From positions 89,606,427 through 89,670,426 of the forward strand of contig NC_084472.1 in NCBI RefSeq assembly GCF_027409185.1: 64,000 bases of DNA. The letters run 5' to 3'. This document shows, piece by piece, positions 1-13,800 of the stretch. This DNA comes from Cynocephalus volans (Eukaryota > Chordata > Mammalia > Dermoptera > Cynocephalidae). Both the position numbers and the translations under genes were made by a program. Within the stretch, counting starts at the first letter, position 1, and the number at the start of each line of letters is the position of its first letter. The notes below the pieces were generated by a model that searched no databases, was not told where the DNA came from, and worked only from the letters and a program-made list of their open reading frames with translations.

Positions 1-1150
1 CGTCTACTTTAAAACACAAAAAACTGTAAGGCAGGCTTACTTTTACTGCAAGAACTGATGGAATAGAACACCAGGCCCATAAAAATTCACAAAAAAACCC
101 TGCCAAAATCTGCATGTAGAAAAATTATCTATTGGGAGGATCAATTAAGTGTCTTAAAGGTTGCCAATCCAAATGTACTTACTGATTAAAGACAAAATTA
201 GAATACAAGCCTAACATAAGATAGAACACAAAATCCAACTTAAAATTTTGAAAAAACTAGCAAAGCTAAACTTCCTTTTGCAAATTGTATCTATGAGTAA
301 GTGATTAAATGACTCTTACAAAACTTTATCATACTTTTGATAATTTGCTGTTTAATAACATGTTTTCAAGTTTATTTCCTTAGTAATGAAAACTGAGCAG
401 AAAAGGTCTCAGGCTATGATTACCACATTATAATGGAAAAATTTCCAGCATACAATTTAACGTATTACTAGAGAATTCAATTTAACAAATATTTGAGAGC
501 CTAATGTGTTCAAGACACCATGGGCACCTGCCTTCAGGGAGGGGTGAAGGGGAAGAACTCCCATTTGCTGCTAGATGTTTAGTTTAGAAAAAGAGGTGAA
601 GACATACTCAAACATCTACATACTACAAGGCAAAAAGGACAGATGCTACAATATGAGTACAAAAAGGCACTGAGGGCACACAAAGAACAGGACATTCATA
701 AGAGTGATGTATTCCACACAAGGCAGAGTCGCAAAATCTCAGTGAATTTTGTGAATTAAAAGTGAATGTTACTATTAGTATCTCCAAATTTAGCAACCAA
801 ATCCCCAACGCCAAATAATAAGCTTTAGACTAGTAGTTAGGTACATTAAAAAAAAAAAAACTTTAAAAAATATTCTATTTCCAGATTCCTTAATGTATAA
901 ACAAACCTTAGGCTCAGGAGAATTAACTCAGCTCAGTATCAAAACCTTAAAATTGAATTTAGAAGTGAAAAATACAAATCTGATCATAAGATTTATGTAT
1001 ACCTTATATATGAAATCGTATTAGGGTATACAAATATGTAAATTTTTTTCTATAATTTAAACATTTCTATTAATCTGAGCTGGATGTCATACCAGTAGCA
1101 AAGTTTGCAGTAAAAATCCAGAAGCAACCATAAAGTTTATTAAAACAATA
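1..1150. other. CENPU intron, no recognised feature
   Basis: AT-rich sequence with no exon, clear repeat or RNA gene. The last CENPU exon was sought here and not found. Confidence 0.6.
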
Positions 1151-1234
1151 ACATACCATATTTTTTCTTACTATATGCCTTTTTTATGTTTCTCAACTTC
1201 TAAAATCACAGCTACCATTTTACATGGGATAATG

Positions 1235-1280
1235 AAAGGGCTGGCTGGTTAGCTCAGTTGACTAGAGTATGGCGCTCACA
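1235..1280 (+). mobile_element. 46-bp SINE head fragment
   Basis: Contains only the 5' tRNA(Ile)-like half (GGCTGGCTGGTTAGCTCAGT) with no B box or A-tail. It is flanked by near-identical CATGGGATAATG and TACGGGATAATG, so it may be an abortive or internally primed insertion. It lies in CENPU intron 12, downstream of exon 12. Confidence 0.55.
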
Positions 1281-1712
1281 TACGGGATAATGGCTTGTTT
1301 TTCAGATACAAGATATTATGAACATGGGCTAGACAAAGAACAAAAGAGGAGCTGGTCTTATAACATGTCTGAGTGGTCTAATATTGGTTAAAATTACAAT
1401 AAAGTAGAGCATGCTTGCTTAATTAAGATTTGTACACAGAATATACACTTCTCTTGAAGAAATTCGGTTCTCTGAAGTGTAAATACCTTTAAAAAAAAAT
1501 CAGTGACTCTGGATTTTTCTCTATACCTCTAACCTTCATTAAGTAGCTAAAAACAGTGATGACACAATAAATATTCACTGATTTTCAGTGACGCTGTCTT
1601 GGGACTTTATAATGTATCTACATTTATTTTTCCTCAAAGCTTCTGGAACTCTAGCATACAAATGCCCTCTATCATCTTATGAAGCACAGTAAAGAGTAAA
1701 AATCAAAGTTAC

Positions 1713-1869
1713 CTTTTCCTTTACGTTTGGTTCTTTCTTGCGAACATCTGAGTAATCTTGATAAAGCTGTTTTAAATTAGATAAGAAATATGCTGTATTC
1801 CTAAGGGAAGACTTTCTCTCCTGAAGTTCATCATACTTTGTTTGCAGTTGTTTCAGCTGTGGTTCTAAC
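1713..1869 (-). CDS. CENPU: CENPU exon 12, last one in the window
   Basis: Encodes [20 protein letters not shown] and then a segment ending [18 protein letters not shown], homologous to the human coiled coil. The donor GTAACT starts at 1712, in phase 0. The acceptor region is duplicated 38 bp upstream (see findings). A terminal exon must follow to the left of the window. Confidence 0.94.
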
Positions 1870-4800
1870 CTAAAACAAAAATAAATATGTTGGGAAAATA
1901 TTAGAACCTAAAACAAAAACAAATATTTTCCCAAAAGTAAATGACATAATAAAGTGTAACAGCCCATAGTGTATTAGACTTAATATGTAAGTATACTGAA
2001 TGAAGTATTAAAAACCAGGGGGTATATGCTAAAATTCATCAAGTCATTCAAGTCTTGGGAACTACTGAATTAGAATGTATACTGGCTAACATTTTAGAAC
2101 CTCAGGCAGGAGAAGCCAGAAACTGCAGTTTAACAGGAAAACCATTAACAAAAAGCTTTCCCGTTGCCCCGACTCTTATCAAAATCTTGTCCACTTTCCA
2201 AGGTCTACTAAAACCAGTGGAAAAACTATAACAGTGACTAGATAAAAAGTACGTGACCTTGGGCAATAATAAAAAGGAGGCGGAAAGGCTAATTTTTAAA
2301 TTTTGCCTTATAAAGATTAAAAAAACTATCCTGTAATATAATTTTATAAAAGTCCTTTTTAACAGCTCTTTACATTGGACAAATACAGCATTCTGGAAAA
2401 CTCACTAATGAGCTTGCAGGATGGTGGTCAGCAGTGCAGGTTTGGGAGTCTGTTGACAGCAGATCCTGGCTCCTCCACTTCCTAGTGGGTACGTTACCTC
2501 CCTGTGCCTTAGGTTTCTCATATGTAAAGTTAAAATAATGATATATCACACTTTTTTCTTACTATGCCTTTCAAAATATACTTTGCAACTTATAAAAAAA
2601 GGAACAAAAGAAGGCAGTCATGTCTGAGTGGTCTCACATTGATGAGAAGTATAACAAAGCAGAGCCTTACTATATAGTTACAATAACCTACCTCACAGGA
2701 TTATGATGGCGATTAGTGAGTTAATATACAAGTGTTGAGGAAGGTGACCTGCTACATACGAAGGTTTTACATGTTAGCTATCATTAATTTTCGTTTGTTT
2801 TTGGTACAGGTATCGAACCCTGGATCTTGGTGTTAGCAGCAGCACACTAACCAACTGAGCTAACCAGCCAGCCCTGTTAGCTATCATTATTGTATTACCT
2901 TCAATTTTCTTATTTTGGCCTGGACCAACGAAAACTTGACCATGGGCCAGAACCTGTCCATAGACTAGATTTGCAAACCAATCGACTAGACAACCAATTT
3001 CTCCTTTTAAATTCCTCTGCCAGTCTCTTCTTTAAAACTTAGTACTTAATTATAGACTGTCGTTTCTGATAATATCACTTTCTTTCTCAAGCTATTTTAA
3101 AGCTCCTTAAAAGCAGAGAGCATATCTGATACTGCTTCACTACCAAGCTTCCAGCACACACAACAGTCCTGGCCTCAAAAAGCACCAAAAAAATACTTTT
3201 GGGCTGATGTGTGCTCCAGTCTTCCTAACCAGACGATGGGGATGGCCCTGACCTCAAAGCATGGTTAGTTATCTTGGCCCAACACTTGGGAATGGATTCA
3301 TATGAGTGCCACTCCAATAACAATAACAACATAAATAAACCCATTAACACTTACACAGCACTAACTGTATGCCAGGCACTGTGAAGCACTTTCTGTATAT
3401 TTACAATTCCCACAATACACTATGAGGTGTAGGTATCATTATTATGCCTGTATACAGAAGAGGGAACTAAGTAACTTGCCCAAGGTTGCAAAGCCAGTAA
3501 GTGGCAGAGCCTGGATTCAAACCCAGGCAGTCTAATTTTAGAATCTATGCATTAAATCTCTAGTTAGGCTAAGAGATCTGTTGAGAGATCAGTGGTGAAT
3601 TCTCCTTTGCTACAGGGTTCTGCAACTAGGCAGCATAACCTACTTTCACTAAGCATCCAAGCTCAAAGATAACCTGGAGTTTTAATATGACACAGAAGCA
3701 AATATGACTCCCCCAATGACACACCATAATTATATCCTAGGTAAATTCTCAAACGCGATTTTATCTTACCGAAGCAGTTCACCTTGGACTTCAATTAAAC
3801 GCTGCCTTTTCTTTTCAATGTCTGAAATCATCTAAATACAATAATTTCTTTGTTAAATTAATTTTGTAAATATTTGAGTACTGCCACATATGCTGTGCCA
3901 GGTATTGGAGTACAGTGAGAAACAAGACAGACCCAATTCTTGTCATCATGGAACTCTGGTCTAATAGGGAAGACAGACATTATGTATAAACAATATGTAA
4001 TTGTAACCTGTGATATGTGCTATAAAGGAAAAGAACAGAGAACATGAAAAAGAATAGTGATGCTATCTACTTCAGGATGACTCTGAAGAGGAAGGTGGGA
4101 TCAGATCATTACTAGACCCTATGATCTATCAAATAAGGACTTTTAGGTTTTATCTAGGTGTACTAGGAAAATATTGAGGCAGGGGACTGTTGTGATCCAC
4201 TTTGCATTTTAAGAAGAGTATTTCAATATAATAAATTTTACTATCTCAGCCATCACTTTTAGTGACTACCTAATATTCCACTGTTCCACATTCATAATGT
4301 TCCTACTTCCACGCAATGCAGAAATTACGAATAAGAGATTGAAACTGAAAGAAAAACAAAACCAAAAAATCCCAAAGGCTTGAAATACATTTTCCTTCCA
4401 GTGATCACAAGTCCATTTTTATACTAAATGTAGAAGTGGAGGCTGGCCTTCCACTCCTGGGTTAACACAAGTTTAGAGCTAGAACTGCTGAGGTCATTTG
4501 GTCCAACCATTTACAGATGCGGAAAGAAGGTCTGATGTTTACTGGCTTGTTTCCCATTGCTTGCCTAGTGGTTTACAGTTTTCAAGGTGGTACAACACTG
4601 AAGTAGGAGAACAACACTGAAGTAGGAGAATCAGGACTAGAAAATGAGGTCTCGTGACCCCTAACCCCAGTATTATTCCCAGGCTTTTTACCTGGGACAA
4701 TTCTTTGTTCTAAAAAGTTTTGTTTTTTGGCATCCACAAAAGCAATAAATATACATTACTTAAAACTTATCCACATAAATGGTCATTTTAGACTTGATAG

Positions 4801-7800
4801 CCATTTTTAGGCTAACTTTGGGACATTAAAAAAAGCTTTACATTTCTTAGATCACAGAAACGATTTTTTTGACACTTGGACAGGTTTAGGAAACAAGGTT
4901 ACTAGGATCCCCATTCCTGAGCTTGCATTAACAGTAGTTTCCAAATCAGCCACAAGATCAACCAAATAAAAGCCTGACTAAAAAGATAAAAAAATATTAT
5001 GCAAATTCTAAAGGTTACAGAACCTAGAGTCAAGTCCTTACTTAACTCTACATATGTTAATATATGTATGACTACATTACTCTAATCACGTAAGTGATTT
5101 ACCTTAGCATTCTTCCTTTTCAGATTTTTCAACATCTGGACTTCTTTAAGCTACACAAAATAAAAAATAAATATTTGCATGCATTTTCTAAAATTAAATG
5201 TTAATTAGTTTCACATATATCACATTTAGTTTAAAAACAGTATGTGAAATATGGGTAATTCTAATGAGTTTATTACCATATTGCCAGCAAATGAAAACTT
5301 TCCTAAGACAACAGTGTGCCGCCTCAGGGTTAAAAAAAATTTAGACCAACATATTTATGTCAGAGAACATACCATTTTGATGAGTTCTTTTTTAATATCA
5401 AAGTAAAATTTGTTGACAGCTTCCTTACAAATTCTAGATTCTATTCTTTGCCTGTAGAAGAGTTAAAAAAGACAAAAGATCAAACTAGGTACCATAACGG
5501 ATTTTGAAAAGTGTGTTTCATTTGCTTAGCCCATAAACATACATAGACACACAATTTGGCATATACCATTTTAAATATCTAATATGTCAATGTTCAGCCT
5601 GCAGTCCTTTCTCAGGCTTTAAATACTGGAAACATGTCTCAACATCAACAAACAAAAAGAATTGAAATATTTTTCCTTAAGCCCACTGGTATAAGGTCAT
5701 CTTAAATCCTTGACACTGGCCAAGATCAAAGGTGGTTCCAAGTGATAATGGAAATGCTCATAGCCAATCCCAGTCTTTTCCTACCACCTGATTTGAAGAC
5801 CAGCAGTCTTTATCTCCTCCCTCCTTGCCTATTAGCAACTGGAGGAATACCTGTGTAACATGTGGACTAACCAATGAGTAGACAGACATATCAGCTATCC
5901 GGTTCTTCAGAAACTATAAAGCTGACCCAAACCGGTTCAGTCCCTGACATCAGGGAGAAGTGATCTGGTGGCCAAGATCACCCCATAAGAACTACAAGGG
6001 GAACCCCCCCCAAAGAAAAAGAAGAAAGCTGTGAAACACCCCTCCGAGGGAGGGTCTGTCTAAAAGGGTGAATTGGTGTGAGGAGTGGTGGCTGTGGCCC
6101 AGGACAGAAATGGAGCTGCTGGAGGCTGACTCCTGCTTCTTCCCCACCACTGACACCTGCAGTAGCTCAGACCTCATTCCTGTGTCATCAAGAGTAAAAC
6201 CAGCACTGTGCTTGTGTAACCTGGAGAAAAACAGGTGGAGACTGACTGACTTTGAGCAGCTGTTTCCTCACCCTTCCCCTGCCAAACCCCCAGGATGAAG
6301 AATGATAATCCAAAGAGTATATCTACTCTCAATGCTACTTCTCTGTGAAAGCACAGGGTGAAGTCCTGACCTGAAAGGTTATTTTGTGAGATGAGTGACA
6401 GAGGCCTCCCACCCTAGGGCTCACCCACTCCCATCCCGTGCACTCACAGGAGCTGACAAGGACTACGCTGTGGCCTTCCTCTATATACACTGTTTGACAG
6501 AGAAGATGACAGCCCCAGGGGAAAAAAGCTCATGGGTTAGAATAATAAGACACTGGAGGAACACAGCTAATACATTTCAAAAGGAAAATACATATCAGAG
6601 ATGCCATCAGAAGCAGATATTTTAGAATAGATGATCCAGTAATTTGAAACTAGCCTAACAACTATGAGAGGTCTTCAAAAAGTCCATGGAAAGATTTATG
6701 TTATCATTTAATTCTATTTTTTTCATCAACTTTTTGTAGTACTCTCGCTAAGAAAGATATTAGCAATATAAAACATGAATACAAGACACAAAAAAGAACC
6801 AAGCAGAAATATTAGATATAAAGACTAAAATAGCTAAAGAATTCAACAGATGGGATAAATGGCAAAATTGGATATATGTGAGAAATAAGCAAAATTTCCA
6901 GTTTCTAGATTTAGGTAATCTCCCAGTGAATGAAGGACAATGATATAGCAAACAATAATGAAAATTAGGAGAAAAATATTTTTAATCTTGGAATTAAAAA
7001 AAAGAACCTTACAATGAAAATGTCAGACCCAATATAGTGAAATTTAAGAATATCAAAGAAAAAGATGTTCTAAAAGTTTACAGAGAAAACAGAATATATA
7101 AACAAGCAAGAATCAGACAGGGAGATTTTCCAAAAGCAGTATCAGATGTAAAGGAGTAGTGCTTCCAAAGTATTTAAGAAAATAATTTAGAATCTAGAAT
7201 ATTATTCTATCCAATTAAATTGTCATTCAAATTCAAGGATATAATCAAAATAATCAGAAGGGTTTAGAGGCTTTGCAACAAAGAGCCACAGTGAAGTGTT
7301 GGATAAAGTACTTAAATGAAAAAAGACATACCTACAGGATGTTGCAAGAAAATACATGAAGATAATCAAATACCTTAGCAAATTTTGTTGTTTTAAAAAG
7401 AGACACAGACACAGACACACACGCACGCACACAAGACAAAAAGGGGATTTTTTTTCTATTTTATTCCAGTATTAAAAGTCTCCAGGTATTACAAACATGA
7501 TAGGGTTTGGAGTGGGGAAAATGGAGAGAAGAGGAAGGGACAGAGCGTGCCAAAGTTCTAATATTAAAAGTTGGGTGTTATAAATACCATTTTTTAAGTT
7601 AAAAAGGATTAAAAATATCGAAAAGTAGAACAAAAAAATTAAAGAAGTAAAAACAATATATTGTTCCAAATATACTGATAACTACAGTAAATGTTAATGG
7701 ATCGATGCATTGGATTTAAAAAAGATTTACCAGAAACATTAAAGTTTAAGGTCACGCAAGGGTTGGAAGTAAAAGAAATTAAATAGTCTCTAAATATAAT

Positions 7801-10800
7801 AGCACAAATTGATAGAAGTACCAAAAAAAATGGAATAATTATGGATTCCACATAGATCTGATAGAGAGTCTACCTAGATCCAATAATTAGAAATCCCACA
7901 TAGATCATGTGCTAAGTCATAAAAGCCTCAAATTTTAAAAAAATAGGTATCACTAGACCATAAACTTTGACTACAACGTATTTAAGATATAAGATTAATA
8001 TAAAAAGTCACATATTTGGACATATAAAAATATACTGTTAATAATTCAAAGGATTAAGACAAAAATTATAATGAAAAAATATCTAAAATATAGTAATGAT
8101 GAAAATACAAAATATCAAAAACTGTGGACTGAGCAAAAGTGGCCTTTGAGGGAAATTTATTAGGTACATATATCACAACATACAAAGACTTACTTATAGT
8201 CCAGGACGGTTTTCTCAAATGCAGACAGAACAACATCTAACTCCATGATGTCACTGATTTTCTTTTCTTTTAGACACCAAAGATGCACACTGTTGGAAAA
8301 ATCTAGAATATTAAGAGAAGTTAATTTAAAATACTGATTATTCAAAATTGGCTCTACATCCAGTTTTCTGAAAGCCTGAAACAAAAATAGTCCCACCCAA
8401 CTGCCACAGATAGCTATAGCTGAAGAATCACATGGAGGAGACGTACTCACTTCTTCCTATCCCAGTGCAGTCTCACAAACCCCTATCTATACTGTCACTC
8501 TTTAACTGCTTTCTTGTTGATTCTTCCATTTCTGCTGGAGTAACCAAAAGCATTGCTGCCTTTTAATTTCCTTGCTGTGCCTTTATTTAATAGTCTATTA
8601 CTTTCTTAAAAAAATTTATTTTTTTTTTACATTGTAAGATGTTGTTGTGGAGCAGTTGGGTGGGGGGAGAGGTTGGGGGGGTATGGTTGAGGCTCATGGC
8701 TCCCTCCTCATTCCAGCAGGGAGCCCTTCCTTCTGGCAGCTCAGTGGTCATCATGGGCTGGATGCAGATGTCAGAGGGCATGGCTGAGGCCCTCGGCCCC
8801 AAACTGCCCCAGCTTGGGAGTCCAGGGCACTTCTGGCAGCAGCCTGGTGGTAGTTGCTGGGCTGGATGCAGATGTTGTGGGGGCATGCCCCCTAGCCCAG
8901 CTTGGAGCTTGGGGGGCTTCCAGTCTTTCTAGGTTTTATAGGTGTCCTTTGGCGGTGTTAAGACCTTTACTGGTTAATATCTGAACTTCGTTCCGTGGGT
9001 TTTTTGTTTTTTTCTTTCAGTTCTGTGTTGGATTATTTGCTGTTCCCACCACTTAAACTCTGCACTGGAACTAATTTGTTGTCTTTTGCTTACATCTAAA
9101 ATGGGGGAACTTCCTGTAGGGACCAGCACTTGAGCTGTGTGGTTGAGCTAAATTGCTACATTGTTGCTGATTCTCTGGAGAAGGCTTTTTGTGCAGCTCA
9201 CATTTTAACTGTTGACCTTGTAAGCACTTCTGGGTCTTGTGAGGTCCAGTACATCTGGGTTGTGTGGAAACTCTGGTCTGGGCCTGAGTCTTATCAACAA
9301 ACTGCACCCCCTGCAGTTCTGTATTCCTGACAAGTCTCCACTGAGTGGGCCTGTGCTGACTGGAAGGCAGATCAGCTGTCCTTGCTGTGCCCCAGTGTTC
9401 CCCCGGTGGCCTGTCTCCCCCCACCCCCGCTTCCCACGAGATGGGCTGTACGCCAGTCCCTTGTGATGACTCACTAGCCTCTGAGTGGCTTTTTTCAGTT
9501 ATTGTGGTTCCTCGCTCCTATGTGGGTCCATGAGAACCCTGTCAGTGGTCTTGATGGTCTGGGGGCCACCAAGGCCCTCTTCTCCCCTGCAGCATCCAGG
9601 CAACTTCATATGAAGGACAGAGCCGTGGCTTTTGCCACCTATTGTTCCGTATGCTCACCAGGGCCAGCCTTGAAGTGATCGGGGCTTCAAACAGTCGGAA
9701 CAATCCTTTCTCTCTCTCATCTTGGCTTCTCCTGCCTTCATGAATTCCATAAGTCTCTCCTCCTCTTCCCCTGAGCTCTAGTGGCCCCGGCTTGGCAGTC
9801 ATTGCTCTTTAATAGTTGTAAATTGGTTGATTGTGGGAGAGGGTGACACTGGGAACTGTCTATTCTACCATCTTGATTGGAAGTCCAATAGTTTCCTATT
9901 ATCCAGCACTACCATAGATAAAACTCCTCTGTTAGCTGTTTCTTGAATTTTAGTCTATCTGATAGGCCACTTGTAAAATACATCAAGATTATGCAGTGTT
10001 TTCATTTAAATAGTTGTTGTAATACACTGGACTAGGAATCTGAAGGCTTAGATTCTGGTATGAACTTCTTTCTAACTAGTCATGAGATCTTAGGCCAGTC
10101 ATTTAACCTTCCAGAAGCCCGATTTCCTCAACAGTAAATGAAAGAAATAAAATATATCATGGCTTTTATTTTGCTGTGGGACTCAACTCAGAAAATATCT
10201 ATAGTTTTGCATTTGCAAAAACTATAAACTAATATACATTTGTAAAGTGTTATTACTAGTAAATTCCTAATGAATATCCAAATCTTCTGTATAATATTAA
10301 TATCAGCCATAAGCAGAACAGTCCACTCTTCCTCCATAATTAATTCCTTATTTAATCCTGCAAAACCAATAAGTATACTGACTGAGAGATCATCTCCAGA
10401 TTCACACTGACCTGAGCTCAACTCTTGATTGTGATGGATTAATGACAGCCACAAATTCTTTGCCACTCTTCCTTATTCCCCTTCCCCTTGAATCTGGGAT
10501 AGCTCTATGACTGACTTGATCAATGGAACACAATGGAATGTTAGCACACAACTTCTAAGGCCAGGTCTTAAGAAAGCTGCAGCTTCTGCTTTCACCTCCA
10601 GAAACACTCTCTATTGGAAGTCAACTGTCACATGAAATTCTGACTACAAACAACAAGAAAGCCCCAGCTAGCCACCAGAAAAGAAAAGAGGTCACATGCA
10701 GGAGCAGCTAGGCCCCAGACATATGAGCGAAGCCTTCTCAGACCTTCCGCCCTAACCCAGCCACTAGCAGAATGCAGCCAAATGAGCAGAACTGCCCAAA

Positions 10801-13800
10801 GCAAAATTGTGAGAAAATAGTTGTTGTTGTAAATCAGAGGTTGGTGAACTTCTATAAAATGCCAGAGAGTAAATATTGTTGTCTTTGTGGGCCAACCACT
10901 CAACTCTGCTATTGAAAAAAAATACACATATGGGAACAAAATCAGTCTGGCTTGTTCTAATAAAAGTTTATTTTCAAAAACAGGTAATGGGCCAAATTTG
11001 GACTGTAGACTACAGCTTTCTGACCACTGTTTTAAATCACTAAATTATGGGGTAGTTTGTTATGTGTTAATACATACCCCAAATACTGGCTGAGCCCACT
11101 TACAGCTGTGAAAGCTCCAGCCAAGTTTTTTGATGTTAAGTCTCAATTTTCTCATCTGTAAAAATGGGAAAAATAGTAGTCCTATACCTCATAGTTTTAT
11201 CATAAAGATTAAAGAGAGGAAGATATTAACTGCTCCATATAATGACTGCACATAGTTAACATTCCATTGTTTTAATTGCTATTAATTTATAAAATAGATA
11301 TTGGTAGGGTCAGAAGTTAGTAAAAGGTACTCTCATAATGTTTCCAGGCCAGACCCACAACACTGCTGACCCCAATTCAGCCACCATCCACTCTACTCCC
11401 AAATACCTACTCACCTAAGCTCAGCTCACCAGGATATTTAGAAAAACCAGTAATCTGTAAAAAGTAGTTCTGTTTTGTAAAAAATACAACATCTGAAGAT
11501 CTTATTAGGCTAAACAAAATCTTAAACTCTCAGGGATAAAAGAAACTTTTTAAAAAATGTTTAATTAAGAACAATTAAATCCAATGTGTCAACTCTTATT
11601 TAACTTAACATTTTTTATTTTGGCATCAGAATTGATTTATTATGAGTTATTTTATATACACAAGAATATTTAGGTGTGTTTAATACAAAAGATGAAAAAC
11701 AAAAGAGATGCCCATGGGACCACAATGTAGCTTAAGAAAACATCAACAAGACACTTGAAGCACCCCGTGAACCCTCCACTCAAATTCATCCCTCTGCCAA
11801 CCTTGTAGGTAACCACCATTCTGAATTTTGTGTTTATCGTTACTGTATATCATTCCATTCATCAGTATAATTTTACTGCACACGAATATACCTAAGCAAT
11901 GCAGAGTTTCAGTTTTGCATGTTTTTGACCTTTTTATATATATGTGGATGCACCAGCAAAAGTTTTACTTTTGTATTCTATAGCACTGCATAAATATACC
12001 ACAATTTATCTACCAACTTTACTGTGATAGGTTGTTTTCAGCATTTTGCTAGCATGAAAAATAATGCTAGGAACACTCATATACACGTTTCACAGGCATG
12101 TGCAAGACTTTCTCTAGTAAATATACACACCATCGACTGCTAAGTTTCAAAGTTTGCATATTTTCAACTTTACCAGAGTTGCCAAAATCTTTTTTAAAAT
12201 GGCTCTATCTCTTTATATCTCAAATGGTTAAGGATTCCTACTGACATCTTCATTAAATATGAACTTGAGAGACTAAAATATTTGGCAATCTAGTAGGTGC
12301 AAAGGGGTATCTCATTGTAACTAATTCAAATTTCTGTGATTAGTAATGGACTCCTTTCAAATGTTTGTTTTACTATTTCTTCTGTGAAAATCGGTGTCAT
12401 CTGCCAGTTTTTTTCTTTTTTTAATTGAAATGTATTGATTATACATATTTGTGGGGTACAGAGTTATATTTCAATACATGTATAGAATTACAAATCAGGG
12501 TAATTAGCATATTCATCATTGCAAAACTTAATCATGCCTTTGTGATGTGGACATTTGCTCTCTCCTCTCTTCTAGCCATTTGATAACATGCAGTAAATTG
12601 TTGATAATTATAAATGCCTAGCTTGACTATACACCAATAAAAATTTTCCTATTTACCTGTTATGTGTCCATTAATGAATCTCTCACTATCCCCCTCCTAC
12701 CTCTAGTAACCACAGTTCTATACTCTCCTTCCGAAAGTTCAATTTATTATTATTATTAACTTATTTTTACTTTTTTAGCTCCCACATATGAGTGAGAACA
12801 TACAGTATTTCTCTTTCTATGCCTGGCTTATTTCACTTAACATAATTTTCTCCAAGCTCATCCATGCTGCTGTGAATGGGAGAATTTCATTCTGTTTTAT
12901 AGCTGAGTAGTATTCCATTGTGTATATATATATAGATCTTCTTTATCCAATCATCCGTTGATAGACATTTAGACTGGTTCCATATCTTGGATGCTGTGAA
13001 TAGAGCTGCGATAAACATGGGAGTACACATATCCCTTTGACATTATGATTTCCATTCCTTTGGGTATATACTCAGTAGTGCATCTGCCCATTTTTTCCTC
13101 TAGGTTGTCTTTTTATTCATTTTTAGGAGTTTGCTAATCACTTACATGTGTTACACTATATTCTTTCAGTTTGTTTCTTATCCTGTGCCTTTCCTTATGG
13201 TCTCTTTTGATACGCATAAGTCCTTGATTTTAATGAAATCAGACTTATTGGTCATTTCCATTATGGTTTATGTGTCTTAAGAAATCCTTCCCAATTCACA
13301 GTCATGTATATACTCTGTATATACTCTTATATTTTTTCTAAAAATTGTCAAGTTTTACCCTCAGCATTTAAGTCGTTAATTTATCTAAAACTTTGTTGTG
13401 TGTGTTGTGAGTCAGGGGAGGTCTCATCTCATTTTTTCTATAAGGGAAACATTGTCACAGCATCACCTTTCCCACTGACCAGCAACACCATCTCTGCCAT
13501 GCATTCACCAAGTTTCCATATATGCATGGTCGCTTTGTTTGTTTTGGTGTCACTTTCGAAAAGGTTAGAATAAACTGTTCTTTAAATGTCTGTTAGACCC
13601 ACCTGTAAAACTATCTGGAACTGAGGTCTTTTTGTTTGTTTTTATAAGAAGATTTCTAATTACCAGTTTAATTTCTTTGACAGTTGTAGGGTTATTCTAA
13701 GTTTTTCTTCGCTCTTTTGTATTAACCCAAAGAGAAATGAAAACATATGTTTGCAAAAAAAAAAAGTTCATAGCAGCTTTATTCATAATGGCAAAAACCT

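Noticed and set aside
4592..4629. 19-bp tandem repeat ACAACACTGAAGTAGGAGA in intron 10
   Set aside because: Two copies only, no gene context; an ordinary small duplication.
7402..7432. Possible CRISPR-like or structured array in ACACAG repeats
   Set aside because: Simple dinucleotide-type microsatellite in a mammalian intron.
8194..8450. 86-aa frame at CENPU exon 8 starting from an upstream Met
   Set aside because: Only the C-terminal 36 residues match CENP-U; the rest is intron read-through beyond the TTCTAG acceptor.
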